Source: Roseomonas sp. (GTDB taxonomy: Bacteria; Pseudomonadota; Alphaproteobacteria; Acetobacterales; Acetobacteraceae). Taken from it: a stretch of DNA of 64,000 bases. The stretch spans positions 156,081-220,080 of the forward strand of contig JADCGA010000019.1 in NCBI GenBank assembly GCA_020249265.1, written 5' to 3'. The notes beneath the pieces are model-generated. The model saw only the letters and a list, made by a program, of their open reading frames with translations, was not told the DNA's origin and searched no databases. The translations under genes and the position numbers were made by a program. Shown here in pieces: positions 54,305-63,682 of this stretch. Numbering within the stretch: position 1 is the first letter of the stretch; each line of letters opens with the position of its first letter.

Positions 54305-54937
54305 ATGATCACGCCCGATGCGCTTGGCTATCTGCCCGAGACACCATCCCAAACCGCCGGACCCTTTGTGCATATTGGCCTTATTCCGCGTCAGGCCGGG
54401 TTTGATATTTTTGAAAACACTATCGGCACCATTGCGCTTACGCCCGAGGCCAAAGGGGAACGCATTCGCATCGAAGGGCGGATTTTCGATGGTACAGGTG
54501 CAGCCATTCGCGATGCCTTGGTTGAGATTTGGCAGGCGGATTCCTTTGGTCGCTTCAACCATCCTGCCGATGATGCATCCGGCCCGCGTGATGCGCAGTT
54601 TCGCGGCTGGGGGCGCACGGGCACGGATTTTGAGACCGGCACATGGTCCTTCGCCACCATCAAGCCAGGTCGCGTGGCGCGCCGGCACGGTGAAGGGAGC
54701 CTCGCACCGCATATCCTGGTTTGGATCGTGGCGCGCGGCATCAATCTCGGCCTGCTCACACGGCTCTATTTCGACGATGAAGCCGCGGCCAATGCGGAAG
54801 ACCCGGTGCTCCGCCTTATCGAACAGCCGGAACGGCGCAGGACGCTGATGGCACGCCGCGTTCCTGGCGCGGACAATACCTATGTCTTCGATATCCATTT
54901 GCAGGGCGCGGAGGAGACGGTTTTCTTCGACGTCTGA
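54305..54937 (+). CDS. pcaG: Protocatechuate 3,4-dioxygenase alpha subunit
   Basis: A 210-residue structural partner of PcaH. It begins YLPETPSQTAGPFVHIGLIP, the typical alpha-subunit N-terminus, then IRIEGRIFDGTGAAIRDALV and EIWQADSFGRFNHP. The C-terminal part has LAPHILVWIVARGINLGLLT and RLYFDDEAAANAEDPVL. As usual, the iron-ligand set is incomplete in this subunit. Length is normal. It lies 24 bases before a Bug receptor gene in the same direction. Confidence 0.95.
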   Translation: MITPDALGYLPETPSQTAGPFVHIGLIPRQAGFDIFENTIGTIALTPEAKGERIRIEGRIFDGTGAAIRDALVEIWQADSFGRFNHPADDASGPRDAQFRGWGRTGTDFETGTWSFATIKPGRVARRHGEGSLAPHILVWIVARGINLGLLTRLYFDDEAAANAEDPVLRLIEQPERRRTLMARRVPGADNTYVFDIHLQGAEETVFFDV

Positions 54938-54961
54938 GGTATAAAAAAAGAGGAGGAGATC

Positions 54962-55939
54962 ATGCTCAATCGTCGGAATCTGGTGACTGGTATGGCCGCT
55001 GCGCCGCTGATGATGCGTGGTGCTGCGGCGCAAGGCGCTGATTGGGTGCCAAGCCGGCCCATTCGCCTGGTGGTGGGCTTCGCCGCTGGCGGGTCCACGG
55101 ATACCACGGGAAGATTGATGGCACAGGCGCTATCGGCTGCCTTGCCGCAACCCGCAGTGGTGGAGAATCGAGTTGGTGCGGCAGGAAACATCGCGACCGA
55201 GCATGTGGCGCGGAGTGCGCCGGATGGGCATACGCTGGTCGTCGCCTCCATGGGATCTCAGGCGGTGAACGCGGCGCTTTATCGCAACCTGCCCTTTGAT
55301 CCGGTGAGGGATTTCACGGCGGTGTCGCTTTTTGTGAAAAGTTCGAACATGCTGGTGGCGCATCCCGCTTTTCCCGCGCGCACGCTGGCCGATCTGGTGG
55401 CGCTGGCACGCGCCAATCCTGGGCGCGTCAATGTCGGCACGGCGGGGGCGGGGTCATCGCAGCATTTTGCCGCCGCCCTGTTCGAGCATTTGGCCAAGGT
55501 GCAATTCACGCATATCAATTATCGCGGCGGCGCGCCGGCCATGACGGATCTGGTGGCCGGGCGCGTGGACATCGTGTTTTCACCCATCGTGGAGACCGTG
55601 CAGCAAATTCGCGCCGATCAGGTACGCGCCCTTGCCATCACGCGGCCACAGCGCGCGCCCGAATTTCCCGATGTGCCCGCAGTAGCGGAGGTAGTGCCGG
55701 GTTATGAATTTTCTTCCTGGCTTGGCGCTTTTGCGCCAGCCGGCACACCTGCGGCAGCAGTGCAGCGCCTGTCACAAGCCCTGGCCGCCGGCTTGCGCGA
55801 CCCGCAGATCCGCGAACGCGTGCTCTCACTCGGCTATGAACCTATCGGCAGCACGCCGGAAGAATTCGCTGCCTTCTTCGCCGCTGAAATGCCGCGTGTG
55901 GCGGAGCTGGTGCGCATTTCCGGCGCCAAGGTAGAATGA
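54962..55939 (+). CDS. Bug-family (TctC) periplasmic solute receptor
   Basis: A 325-residue receptor. Leader [20 protein letters not shown], cleaved near AAAQG. Family motifs: [60 protein letters not shown] and [27 protein letters not shown] is 5-6 bases upstream of the ATG. Its place inside an aromatic-catabolic operon suggests binding of an aromatic acid, since other Bug proteins bind carboxylates; not shown. No TctA/TctB genes are present in the window. Confidence 0.93.
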   Translation: MLNRRNLVTGMAAAPLMMRGAAAQGADWVPSRPIRLVVGFAAGGSTDTTGRLMAQALSAALPQPAVVENRVGAAGNIATEHVARSAPDGHTLVVASMGSQAVNAALYRNLPFDPVRDFTAVSLFVKSSNMLVAHPAFPARTLADLVALARANPGRVNVGTAGAGSSQHFAAALFEHLAKVQFTHINYRGGAPAMTDLVAGRVDIVFSPIVETVQQIRADQVRALAITRPQRAPEFPDVPAVAEVVPGYEFSSWLGAFAPAGTPAAAVQRLSQALAAGLRDPQIRERVLSLGYEPIGSTPEEFAAFFAAEMPRVAELVRISGAKVE

Positions 55940-55958
55940 GTCACGCCGGACCCGCGCC

Positions 55959-57293
55959 ATGCCAAAGCCCAAACCGCCCATGACCACGCTGGCTTACATG
56001 TCGGGCTTTGGTAATTCGTTCGAGACTGAAGCGCTGCCCGATGCGCTGCCGATCGGGCGCAATTCACCACAGAAATGCAGTTACGGGCTTTATGCCGAAC
56101 AGCTTTCCGGTTCGGCCTTCACCGCGCCGCAGGGCAAGAATGAGCGATCCTGGCTCTATCGTATTCGCCCCTCGGTGAAGCATTCCGGCTTTTATCGGGC
56201 GATTGATCCGGGCCTGATCCGCACCGCCCCTAATGCCGCCGAACGCCAACCGATGCTTGGGCAATATCGCTGGGATCCTGTGCCCATGCCGCGCAAGCGC
56301 CTCAGTTTTGTCGAAGGTCTCACCACCATTACCACGGCGGGGGATTCCGATACGCAAACCGGCATGGCCGCGCATATTGCCTGTATCACTCGATCCATGC
56401 AGTACGAGTATTTCTGCAATGCCGATGGCGAATTGCTGATTGTAGCGCAGCAGGGTCGGCTTCGCTTCTGTACCGAATTTGGCGTGATTGAGATTGAACC
56501 TGGTGAGATTTGCGTCATTCCACGGGGCATCCTTTTTCGCTGCGAAAAACCGGACGGGCCGGCGCGCGCCTATGTCTGCGAAAACTATGGCAGCCCCTTT
56601 ACCCTGCCCAATCGCGGCCCAATCGGCGCCAATTGCCTTGCCAACCCACGTGATTTTCTGACACCCGTTGCCGCCTATGAGGATGAAGACGCACCCTCAA
56701 GACTGTTCGTCAAATGGGGCGGCGATATCTTTGTAACCGAAATCGGCCAATCGCCCTTGGATGTGGTTGCCTGGCATGGGAACTACTATCCCTATAAATA
56801 CGACCTCAGGCGGTATGCCGCGATCGGTTCGATTTCCTTTGATCATCCGGATCCTTCGATCTTCACGGTGCTGACTTCTCCTTCGGCAGAGGAAGGCACT
56901 GCCAGTATTGATTTCGTGATCTTTCCGGATCGCTGGATGGTCGCGGAGAATACCTTCCGCCCGCCCTGGTATCATCGCAATGTCATGAGCGAGTTCATGG
57001 GCCTGATCTTTGGCGTTTATGATGCAAAGCCTGAGGGTTTCGTGCCAGGCGGGTTTTCGTTGCATAATCAGATGCTGCCCCATGGGCCGGATGCGGCGGC
57101 GTTTGAACATGCCTCCAGCACTGAATTGAAGCCGGTGAAGCTGATCGGCACCATGGCCTTCATGTTTGAAACACGCTTCCCGCAACGCGTCACTGCCCAT
57201 GCCGCGAAGCAGCCCGGCTTGCAGAAAAACTATATCGGCTGCTGGGATGGTTTGCAGAAGCGCTTCAACCCCAGGAAGAGGCAGGCTTGGTGA
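55959..57293 (+). CDS. hmgA: Homogentisate 1,2-dioxygenase
   Basis: A 444-residue Fe(II) enzyme opening the ring of homogentisate to maleylacetoacetate. Signatures are [19 protein letters not shown] at the N-terminus, [20 protein letters not shown], and the metal site [20 protein letters not shown] with His and Glu ligands, plus [20 protein letters not shown]. Start at 55959 ([14 protein letters not shown]) or 55980; no ribosome site clearly decides. The maleylacetoacetate isomerase and fumarylacetoacetase genes that normally follow are not in the window; an MBL hydrolase gene follows instead. Confidence 0.95.
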   Translation: MPKPKPPMTTLAYMSGFGNSFETEALPDALPIGRNSPQKCSYGLYAEQLSGSAFTAPQGKNERSWLYRIRPSVKHSGFYRAIDPGLIRTAPNAAERQPMLGQYRWDPVPMPRKRLSFVEGLTTITTAGDSDTQTGMAAHIACITRSMQYEYFCNADGELLIVAQQGRLRFCTEFGVIEIEPGEICVIPRGILFRCEKPDGPARAYVCENYGSPFTLPNRGPIGANCLANPRDFLTPVAAYEDEDAPSRLFVKWGGDIFVTEIGQSPLDVVAWHGNYYPYKYDLRRYAAIGSISFDHPDPSIFTVLTSPSAEEGTASIDFVIFPDRWMVAENTFRPPWYHRNVMSEFMGLIFGVYDAKPEGFVPGGFSLHNQMLPHGPDAAAFEHASSTELKPVKLIGTMAFMFETRFPQRVTAHAAKQPGLQKNYIGCWDGLQKRFNPRKRQAW

Positions 57294-57294
57294 G

Positions 57295-58179
57295 ATGAAT
57301 GTGATGCCATCCAATCGGGATCGGCTTGTGCTACTCGGCACCAAGGGTGGGCCTGCCATTCGCAAGGGCGGGCCTTCGCCAACGGCGCATTTGCTCGAAA
57401 TTGGGGGCCATCCCTATGTGATTGATTGCGGGCTTGGCGTGACGCGCGCCCTGGTGGAAGCGGGTATGCCCTTGCCTGCCTTGCGCAGCATCATCATTAC
57501 GCATCTGCATTCTGATCATGTGCTTGAAATGGGGCCGCTGATTCACACCGCCTGGACTGCCGGCTTGAAGGAGAAAGTCGTGGTGCATGGACCGGTCGGC
57601 ACGCGCGCGGCCTGGCAGGGTTTTCTGACCTCACTTGCCTACGATATCGCGATCCGTATCGAAGATGAAGGCCGGCCCGATCTGGCCGCTATGGTGGAGG
57701 TGCTGGAATATGCCGAAGGCCATGTCTTCACCGATGCACGCGTTACGGTTTCCGCCTTGCGGGTGAAACATCCCCCGGTGACGGAGTGCTTCGCGCTGCG
57801 CTTTGATCATGCGGCGGGTTCGGTGGTTTTCTCGGCTGACACCACGTATTTTGCGCCGCTTGCGGGTTTTGCGTGGGGTGCCGATATTCTGGTGCATGAA
57901 GCGATTTATGAACCAGGCGTGGATCGGCTGGTGGCGCGTGTCGGCAATGGCGCGCGGTTGAAGCAGCATTTGCTGGATAGCCATACGCTTGCGGAGGATG
58001 TCGGGCGCATCGCCGCAGAGGCCGGCATCGGGCTGCTCGCGCTCAATCATCTGGTGCCGGCGGACGATCCGCTGGTGACGGAACAGCATTGGGTGGATGC
58101 GGTGCGCGCCCATTACGCCGGACCCTTGGTGATTGGGCGCGATGGTCTGGCGCTGCCACTTTCAAGCCGCAGCGTATGA
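57295..58179 (+). CDS. MBL-fold metallo-hydrolase
   Basis: A 294-residue metallo-beta-lactamase-fold hydrolase. The metal motif is THLHSDHVLEMGPL (HxHxDH); additional ligands appear in the RVKHPPV region (His), VVFSADTTYFAPL (Asp) and LLALNHLVP (His). The overall pattern resembles RNase Z/arylsulfatase-like hydrolases of COG1234. It starts one base after the hmgA stop and its own stop overlaps the next gene (ATGA). In this operon it may hydrolyse a lactone, ester or thioester intermediate of aromatic degradation; this is inferred from position only. Confidence 0.85.
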   Translation: MNVMPSNRDRLVLLGTKGGPAIRKGGPSPTAHLLEIGGHPYVIDCGLGVTRALVEAGMPLPALRSIIITHLHSDHVLEMGPLIHTAWTAGLKEKVVVHGPVGTRAAWQGFLTSLAYDIAIRIEDEGRPDLAAMVEVLEYAEGHVFTDARVTVSALRVKHPPVTECFALRFDHAAGSVVFSADTTYFAPLAGFAWGADILVHEAIYEPGVDRLVARVGNGARLKQHLLDSHTLAEDVGRIAAEAGIGLLALNHLVPADDPLVTEQHWVDAVRAHYAGPLVIGRDGLALPLSSRSV

Positions 58180-59738
58180 CGGCTGCCGAGCCCTTTGCGC
58201 GTTTCGCCTATCAACGCCACGCAGATCAGGCGCGGGCCAAGCCCGCATCACACCCTGTGGTGATCATTGGCGCCGGGCCGGTTGGCCTGACGCTTGCCAT
58301 TGATCTCAAGCTGCGCGGTATTGATTGCGTGTTGCTGGATGATCAGGACCGCATCGGGGGGGGATCGCGCGCCATTTGCTTTGCCAAGCGGACGCTGGAG
58401 ATTTGGGATAGGCTTGGCTGTGCCGCGCCCATGCTGGACAAAGGTGTGCGCTGGAATGTCGGCAAGGTCTTTCAGCATGAGGAATTGCTCTACCGTTTTG
58501 ATCTGCAGCCGGAATCTGGTCATAAGATGCCGGCCTTCATCAATTTGCAGCAATACTATGCGGAAAAATTCCTGGTGGATCGCGCGCAGGCGCTGGGTGT
58601 TGATCTGCGTTGGTTGCACCGTGTGATCGGCCTGCAATCGGGCGATCAGGGCGCGTGCATCACGGTTGAAACGCCTGATGGCATCTATTTGCTAGATGCG
58701 CGTTTTGCCATTGCCTGCGATGGCGCGCGTTCGCCCATGCGCGCCATGCTTGGCCTTGAATTCATGGGTGAGCAGTTTGAAGATCAATTTCTGATCGCCG
58801 ATGTACGCATGACAGCCGATTTCCCGGTGGAGCGCTGGTTCTGGTTCGACCCGCCTTTTCATGGCGGCCAGTCCTGCCTTTTGCACAAGCAGCCCGATGA
58901 TGTCTGGCGCATAGACCTGCAACTATCACCAGATGCGGATACGGAACATGAAAGGCGGCCCGAAGTGGTGCGCCCGCGCATTGAACGCATGTTGGGGCAT
59001 GATGAATTCGATTTGGAATGGATTTCCGTCTATCGTTTTCAATGCCGCCGGCTAGAACGCTTTGTGCATGGTGCGGTAATTTTTGCGGGTGATGCGGCAC
59101 ATCAGGTCTCCCCCTTTGGGGCGCGCGGCGCCAATTCCGGCGTGCAGGATGCGGATAATCTCGGCTGGAAGCTTGCCGCAGCTCTGCGGGGCAGGACAGG
59201 GCTGATTGCGAGCTATGATCAGGAACGTTCGCAAGCGGCGGATGAGAATATCCTGAACTCCTCACGTGCCACTGATTTCATCGCGCCCCGCCACAAGGCA
59301 GAGGCACGTTTTCGCAACGCGGCCCTGGCGCTGGCGCGACAGACGGAATTCGGAAAGCGCTTCGTCAATTCCGGCAGACTTTCAACACCAACCGCTTATG
59401 CCGAAAGTCCCTTGTCAAGGATGGACACAACGCCTTGGGCCGCCGGGCCGCCGCCCGGTGCGCCGATCCCAGATGCGCCCTTAGGCAATGGATACCTGAG
59501 TGAAACACTGGGCCAGGGTTTTGCCTTGCTTCATCGGCAGGGCGGTGCTGAGGCCAAGGGGGCTGAGGGGCTCGCCATTATTGAGGTCTTTGACCAGGAC
59601 GAAGCCTTGATTGCGCGTTTTGGCCTCACGTCAGGGGCTGGTTATCTCATTCGTCCGGATCGCCATGTGGCGGCGCGTTTTCATCAGGTGACGCATGCTG
59701 CGGTCACAGCCGCACTCCGCAAGGCCAACGCGGCCTGA
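58176..59738 (+). CDS. FAD-dependent aromatic monooxygenase (MhpA/PheA-like)
   Basis: A 520-residue group A flavoprotein monooxygenase. FAD motif VVIIGAGPVGLTLAIDLKL near residue 28, DG motif IACDGARSPMRAMLG, and FAGDAAHQVSPFGARGANSG with DADNLGWKLAAAL. The C-terminal thioredoxin-like domain typical of phenol and 3-(3-hydroxyphenyl)propionate hydroxylases is present (about residues 400-515). ATG at 58176 overlaps the MBL stop by 4 bases. In an operon with hmgA it could hydroxylate a hydroxyphenyl-acetate to homogentisate, an inference from context; the substrate cannot be read. Confidence 0.88.
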   Translation: MTAAEPFARFAYQRHADQARAKPASHPVVIIGAGPVGLTLAIDLKLRGIDCVLLDDQDRIGGGSRAICFAKRTLEIWDRLGCAAPMLDKGVRWNVGKVFQHEELLYRFDLQPESGHKMPAFINLQQYYAEKFLVDRAQALGVDLRWLHRVIGLQSGDQGACITVETPDGIYLLDARFAIACDGARSPMRAMLGLEFMGEQFEDQFLIADVRMTADFPVERWFWFDPPFHGGQSCLLHKQPDDVWRIDLQLSPDADTEHERRPEVVRPRIERMLGHDEFDLEWISVYRFQCRRLERFVHGAVIFAGDAAHQVSPFGARGANSGVQDADNLGWKLAAALRGRTGLIASYDQERSQAADENILNSSRATDFIAPRHKAEARFRNAALALARQTEFGKRFVNSGRLSTPTAYAESPLSRMDTTPWAAGPPPGAPIPDAPLGNGYLSETLGQGFALLHRQGGAEAKGAEGLAIIEVFDQDEALIARFGLTSGAGYLIRPDRHVAARFHQVTHAAVTAALRKANAA

Positions 59739-60019
59739 GGGGGTCAAACCCGAAAAGGCTTTGGGACATCGCGTCTCGGCAAAGCGCCAAGACGGCGATT
59801 GGGACATGAATTTGGTGCTTAACTTTGCCCACCCCGCTGGCAAGATGCTGCGTAGCACGAAGCCTTGGCGCCTTACGGCAAAGGCCAAGGACACCCACCA
59901 TAAGGCTCATCGAAGGGAGGCGGTTGTTGATGAGACCTTCTGAATGGTAACGCTTCCCGCCCGTATATCCAGCAGGACCAAATCGGTGAGTTTGGCACCA
60001 ACTACAGCACCAATCGGCA
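59739..60019. other. Intergenic region after aromatic operon
   Basis: No convincing gene on either strand. Short overlapping open frames occur on both strands (around 59695-59943 plus, 59704-59910 minus), but none has a ribosome site or recognised motif. The inverted repeat CCTTGG...CCAAGG at about 59864-59891 could form a transcript-end hairpin between the convergent monooxygenase and deacetylase genes. Confidence 0.4.
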
Positions 60020-60925
60020 TCACTTCCCCTTTTTCCCTTTGTTGGCGGCCTTACGCGGAAAACGCCTGCGGAAATCTGCGGCCATTTCCTCCAAGGTCAC
60101 GAACCGCACACCAGGATGTTTCAGCATATGGCCGATCAGGCGTTCCAGCATGAGCAGCACTTGCGGCCGGCCTGATACATCCGGATGGATGGTCATGGGC
60201 ACCACGGCGTAATCATATTCGCGGTAGACGAAATCGAAATGATCGCGCCAGATCTGTTCAAGCTGATGTGGTGAGACATAGCCATGGCTATTCGGAAATT
60301 TCTTCACGAACATCATGGGTGGCAGATCATCCAAATACCAGGAAGCCGGGATTTCAACCAGCTCGGTTTCACGTCCACGCGTGAAGGGTTTCATCCATGT
60401 GGAAGCCGGCTTGCTGTAATCAATGGGCGTCCATGCATCGCCAGTGCGCACATAATAAGGTTGTGCATCATGATGCATCAGTGAATGATCATAAGCGATC
60501 CCACGCTCCAGCAGAATTTCGATGGAGGTGGCGGATACCTCCCACCAGGGCGCGACATAGCCAACCGGGCGACGGCCCCAATATTGCTCGATCAGATAGA
60601 TGCATTTGTCGAAAATCGCCTCTTCCTGGCTGCGTGAAAGAGCGAGGGGGTTTTCATGGCTGTAACCATGCAAGCCAATCTCATGGCCAGCCTTGGCGAC
60701 CATCTCCGTTTCTTTCGGGAAAGATTCGATGGTATGTCCTGGGATGAACCAGGATTGCTTCATGCCGAAGCGTTCGAACAGCTTCAGCAGGCGCGGCATA
60801 CCAACTTTGGCGGCGAATACCCCGCGACTGATATCGCCCGGGCTATCCTCGCCCATATAGCTGCCAAGCCAGCCTGCCACGGCATCGCAATGCACGCTGA
60901 AGGCGCAGAGAATTTCCTTTGTCAT
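60020..60925 (-). CDS. Polysaccharide-deacetylase-family (NodB fold) hydrolase
   Basis: A 301-residue NodB-fold protein of the PuuE/PgdA-like subgroup. The metal motif is [14 protein letters not shown] (His-x3-His) and an early Asp is in [33 protein letters not shown] and [20 protein letters not shown] fit the catalytic barrel. There is no signal peptide, so it is probably cytoplasmic and may act on small amides (as allantoinase PuuE does) rather than on cell-wall glycans. The C-terminus is basic ([16 protein letters not shown]). Start at 60925 follows AGGGAGAA. Confidence 0.9.
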   Translation of the reverse strand: MTKEILCAFSVHCDAVAGWLGSYMGEDSPGDISRGVFAAKVGMPRLLKLFERFGMKQSWFIPGHTIESFPKETEMVAKAGHEIGLHGYSHENPLALSRSQEEAIFDKCIYLIEQYWGRRPVGYVAPWWEVSATSIEILLERGIAYDHSLMHHDAQPYYVRTGDAWTPIDYSKPASTWMKPFTRGRETELVEIPASWYLDDLPPMMFVKKFPNSHGYVSPHQLEQIWRDHFDFVYREYDYAVVPMTIHPDVSGRPQVLLMLERLIGHMLKHPGVRFVTLEEMAADFRRRFPRKAANKGKKGK

Positions 60926-60970
60926 TTCTCCCTCACAATCAGAAATCAGGCTAAACGCAGCAGAGCTGCC

Positions 60971-61177
60971 TCAATAAGGCACATCGCAAAGATAGCGCCG
61001 CGAATGATAGGGCTTTCCCGCATGGTTCAGCCAGAAAAACGATACCAACGGTTGCAGCTTTTCATACAACTCGCGGCAGCCTGCATTCAGCGCTTCAAGC
61101 CTTTCGCGCGCAGGGGGATGATTGGAAGGCCGGGAACCACAACCATCCATCCCATAATGGCTCTCATGACCATCCAT
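60971..61177 (-). CDS. Hypothetical small protein
   Basis: A 68-residue frame (or 59 from an internal Met) on the same strand as the deacetylase gene. It reads NHPPARERLEALNAGCRELY and EKLQPLVSFFWLNHAGKPYH, with plausible amphipathic helix and balanced composition, unlike typical shadow frames. GGGAGA lies shortly before the ATG at 61177, though closer than ideal. No signal, membrane helix or known domain. It ends 46 bases before the deacetylase start, so it could be the first gene of that unit. Real coding status is uncertain. Confidence 0.4.
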   Translation of the reverse strand: MDGHESHYGMDGCGSRPSNHPPARERLEALNAGCRELYEKLQPLVSFFWLNHAGKPYHSRRYLCDVPY

Positions 61178-61316
61178 GGTCTCCCGCGTTTGAGTATTTG
61201 ACTGACTTTTCTTGGCTAAAGGCTATGCAAGGGAAATGGCGTCGACAAGGGTATTGATGCGGCGCCAGCATAGGTGACTTTGCCCGAACGCGCCTCGCTT
61301 TGCATGATGCGTATCC

Positions 61317-61399
61317 TGCCCACCGGGGGACTCGAACCCCCACACCCTTGCGAGCTGCGGATTTTAAGTCCGCTGCGTCTACCATTCCGCCAGGCGGGC
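61317..61399 (-). tRNA. tRNA-Leu (TAA)
   Basis: An 83-base class II tRNA on the minus strand. Acceptor GCCCGCC/GGTGGGC, D-arm region TGGCGGAATGGTAGACGCA typical of tRNA-Leu, anticodon loop CTTAAAA (anticodon TAA), variable arm GCTCGCAAGGGTGT, T-arm GGGGGTTCGAGTCCCCC, discriminator A. CCA is not encoded, unlike the other two tRNAs in the window. Confidence 0.96.
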
Positions 61400-61451
61400 C
61401 AGACCCAGGCTTACTAGACCTTTTTCGCGCCGGGTTAAATCGCCCCTGACC

Positions 61452-63317
61452 TTACCGCCCTTGGCGCGCGCACCAATCGCGCCAAATGCGCCGCCAGCCG
61501 GCCTCAAGCCCCCGCGCATAGGTGGCTGCGTCACCCAAAGGCCCCAGCGATAGCCGGGCACGGATCGCAGCCAGGCCGTCCGCATCTTGCGCGAAGGCAA
61601 TGGCCTTTTCGATGTACTCCGCCGTATCGGCGGCAATCCAACCCTGCAAGCCGACGGCACTCAGCAGCGTTTCGCCATTGCGGCTGATCATGCCCCCGCG
61701 CCCACGTCGCGTCAGGGTTGGCACGCCGGCATGGATCGCCTCCACCGTGGTGGTGCCGCCCGGAAAGGGGAAGGGGTCCAGCATGAAATCCACCGTCGCA
61801 TAGCGCGCAAAGTAATCGGCACGCGGGCTATGCCCTTCCAGATCAAGCCGCGCGACATCGCCGCCCGCAGCGGCAAAAAGCGCGCGCAGTCGTTGCGCCG
61901 TCGCGGCTTCCCTCAGCACTGCGGTTTTCAGCAACAACCGCGCATCGGGCAGGCGGGCCAGAATGGCGGCCCAGGCGGCCAGTACTTCATCATTGAGTTT
62001 CGCCAGGTTATTGAAACAGCCGAAGGTGACATGCCCCTGGCGCAGCATGGGCGGCGGGCTTGGCGCCACGGCTTCTCGCCCAGGCGTATAGCACAAGTAA
62101 CAGCCCGGCAGCCGGAGCGGCTTTTCGATGTAAAGCGCCTCATCTTCCGGTGGCAGCACCACATCATCGGCGATGATCCAATCCATCGCCGCCACACCAT
62201 TGGTATTGGCATAGCCAATCCAGCTTACCTGCACCGGCGCAGGGCGATATTCCATCACGCCAATGCGGCTGGTTTCCGTATGGCCAGTCAGATCAACCAG
62301 AATATCAATCCCATCGGCGCGGAGTTGCGCGACAATCGCGGCATCATCCAGGCTACCCAGCGAATGCCAGTGATCGAAAAGTCCGCGCAGCCTGGCAGTG
62401 GTGGCATCGGCGCGCTTGCCGACATCATAAGCGGTCAGGTGAAAGCCTGCGCGTTGATGCTGTGCAATCGCCGCTTCCAGAAAATAGCCAACCGGATGCT
62501 GACGAAAATCGCCCGAGAGCATGCCAATGCGCAGCCGCCGATCCGGGTCTGGCGTATTCGCGAAGGGCGCGGGCGCGGGCCGGGCGAAACGCTGGGCATA
62601 GGCGCGATGTGTAGCCGCCACTTCTGCCGCTGTAATGCCCGGCACATAGTTTAAGCCCAGCAGTAGATTCTGCCAGGCAGGGCGGCATCCGGGGTCTTGC
62701 GCAATGGCGCGGCGCTGCACGGCCATGGCCCCGCCAATATCGCCCGCCTGCTGCAAGGCCAGACCATGATTCACCTTGGCATCGGCGCGATCTGGCATTT
62801 CTTCGGCAACACGCGCCAAATGCGGAATTGCGGCGCTGGGCCGGCCTAAACCCATCAGCGTGGTGCCCAATTCGCTTCGCATCAGCGTATCGCCCGGCGA
62901 TGTTTCCAACAGTGCCCGCAGATGAAACATGGCACGATCAGGCCGCCCGGCATCCCGCCAAAGCCCGGCGACAGCACGGTGCAAACCCTCTCCGGCGCCT
63001 GCGGCAAGCGCGGCGGCAACAACTGCCTGCGCCGCATCAGCCTGCGCGGGCAGCAATATTCCCACCAGATTGGCGGCTGCGCGACCATAGGCAGGGCGCT
63101 GGCGGAGCGCTTCACGAAACGCGGCCACAGCGCCCGCGCGGTCACCAGAAAATCGCAAGGTCTGACCCAGGTTGTTGCGAATTTCCGGCGCATCACTTCC
63201 AAGCGCGATGGCACGCTGAAACAGCGGCGCGGCGGCACGGAAATCCCGCGCTTGCAGCCGCGCCATGGCTTCGTTGAGCAGCGCTTCGGCATCTGGTGTG
63301 GCAGCGCTGGTACTCAT
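61452..63317 (-). CDS. TPR protein with GT41 O-GlcNAc-transferase-like domain
   Basis: A 621-residue protein. Residues 1 to about 230 are tetratricopeptide repeats (LFQRAIALGSDAPEIRNNLG; KVNHGLALQQAGDIGGAMAV). From about 255 the SPINDLY/OGT catalytic region follows: RIGMLSGDFRQHPVGYFLEA, DILVDLTGHTETSRIGVMEY, PVQVSWIGYANTNGVAAMDW, VTFGCFNNLAKLNDEVLAAW and DPFPFPGGTTTVEAIHAGVP. Bacterial members transfer sugars to proteins such as flagellins or adhesins, but the acceptor here is unknown. The ATG overlaps the stop of the gamma-glutamyltransferase remnant (ATGA), showing the original operon. tRNA-Leu follows by 52 bases. Confidence 0.93.
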   Translation of the reverse strand: MSTSAATPDAEALLNEAMARLQARDFRAAAPLFQRAIALGSDAPEIRNNLGQTLRFSGDRAGAVAAFREALRQRPAYGRAAANLVGILLPAQADAAQAVVAAALAAGAGEGLHRAVAGLWRDAGRPDRAMFHLRALLETSPGDTLMRSELGTTLMGLGRPSAAIPHLARVAEEMPDRADAKVNHGLALQQAGDIGGAMAVQRRAIAQDPGCRPAWQNLLLGLNYVPGITAAEVAATHRAYAQRFARPAPAPFANTPDPDRRLRIGMLSGDFRQHPVGYFLEAAIAQHQRAGFHLTAYDVGKRADATTARLRGLFDHWHSLGSLDDAAIVAQLRADGIDILVDLTGHTETSRIGVMEYRPAPVQVSWIGYANTNGVAAMDWIIADDVVLPPEDEALYIEKPLRLPGCYLCYTPGREAVAPSPPPMLRQGHVTFGCFNNLAKLNDEVLAAWAAILARLPDARLLLKTAVLREAATAQRLRALFAAAGGDVARLDLEGHSPRADYFARYATVDFMLDPFPFPGGTTTVEAIHAGVPTLTRRGRGGMISRNGETLLSAVGLQGWIAADTAEYIEKAIAFAQDADGLAAIRARLSLGPLGDAATYARGLEAGWRRIWRDWCARQGR

Positions 63318-63682
63318 CCCGTAATCGCATAGGCCGGGCGTCGCGGATCAGCCCCTGCGCGCACCAGCCCCGCTTGCGGATCGGACATCACGGCTTCAAC
63401 ACTGCCCGCCAGTCAGGTGATGTCCGGCCATTCCTTGAGGTCATGTCCGCGGCCCGCCAACGCATTCCGCGTTGCGTCTGGAATGCGCGCCTCAACCGCA
63501 AGCCGTCGCGGGAAATAATCAAAGGGCGCGAAGGAAGACGGGAAGGCATAGGATGAAACACGCGGCGCTTCGATCGCTTCCTGAAGTTCCATACCGAAAT
63601 GCAGCACATTCAACATCACCTGCAACATGGCTTGGATTTGTACATCACCGCCCGGCGTGCAGAAAGGGAGCCGGCTCGGTTA
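63314..63682 (-). pseudogene. Gamma-glutamyltransferase, C-terminal remnant with in-frame stop
   Basis: Reading from about 63682: SRLPFCTPGGDVQIQAMLQV, then LNVLHFGMELQEAIEAPRVS, then AFPSSFAPFDYFPRRLAVEA, the conserved small-subunit end of gamma-glutamyltransferases. An in-frame TGA occurs at 63413-63415 after EWPDIT, where relatives usually have Trp; beyond it the frame continues LAGSVEAVMSDPQAGLVRAG and ADPRRPAYA, the normal C-terminus, to TGA at 63314. The 5' part is replaced by IS3-family DNA from about 63683. Both lesions make it non-functional. Confidence 0.88.

Noticed and set aside
61317-61399. tRNA-Leu as an integration site
   Set aside because: No integrase gene and no repeated tRNA 3' segment are seen on either side.
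63413-63415. Internal TGA in the gamma-glutamyltransferase remnant as selenocysteine or recoding
   Set aside because: Gamma-glutamyltransferases are not selenoproteins, no following SECIS-like hairpin is obvious, and the gene is already truncated by an IS; a nonsense mutation is simpler.
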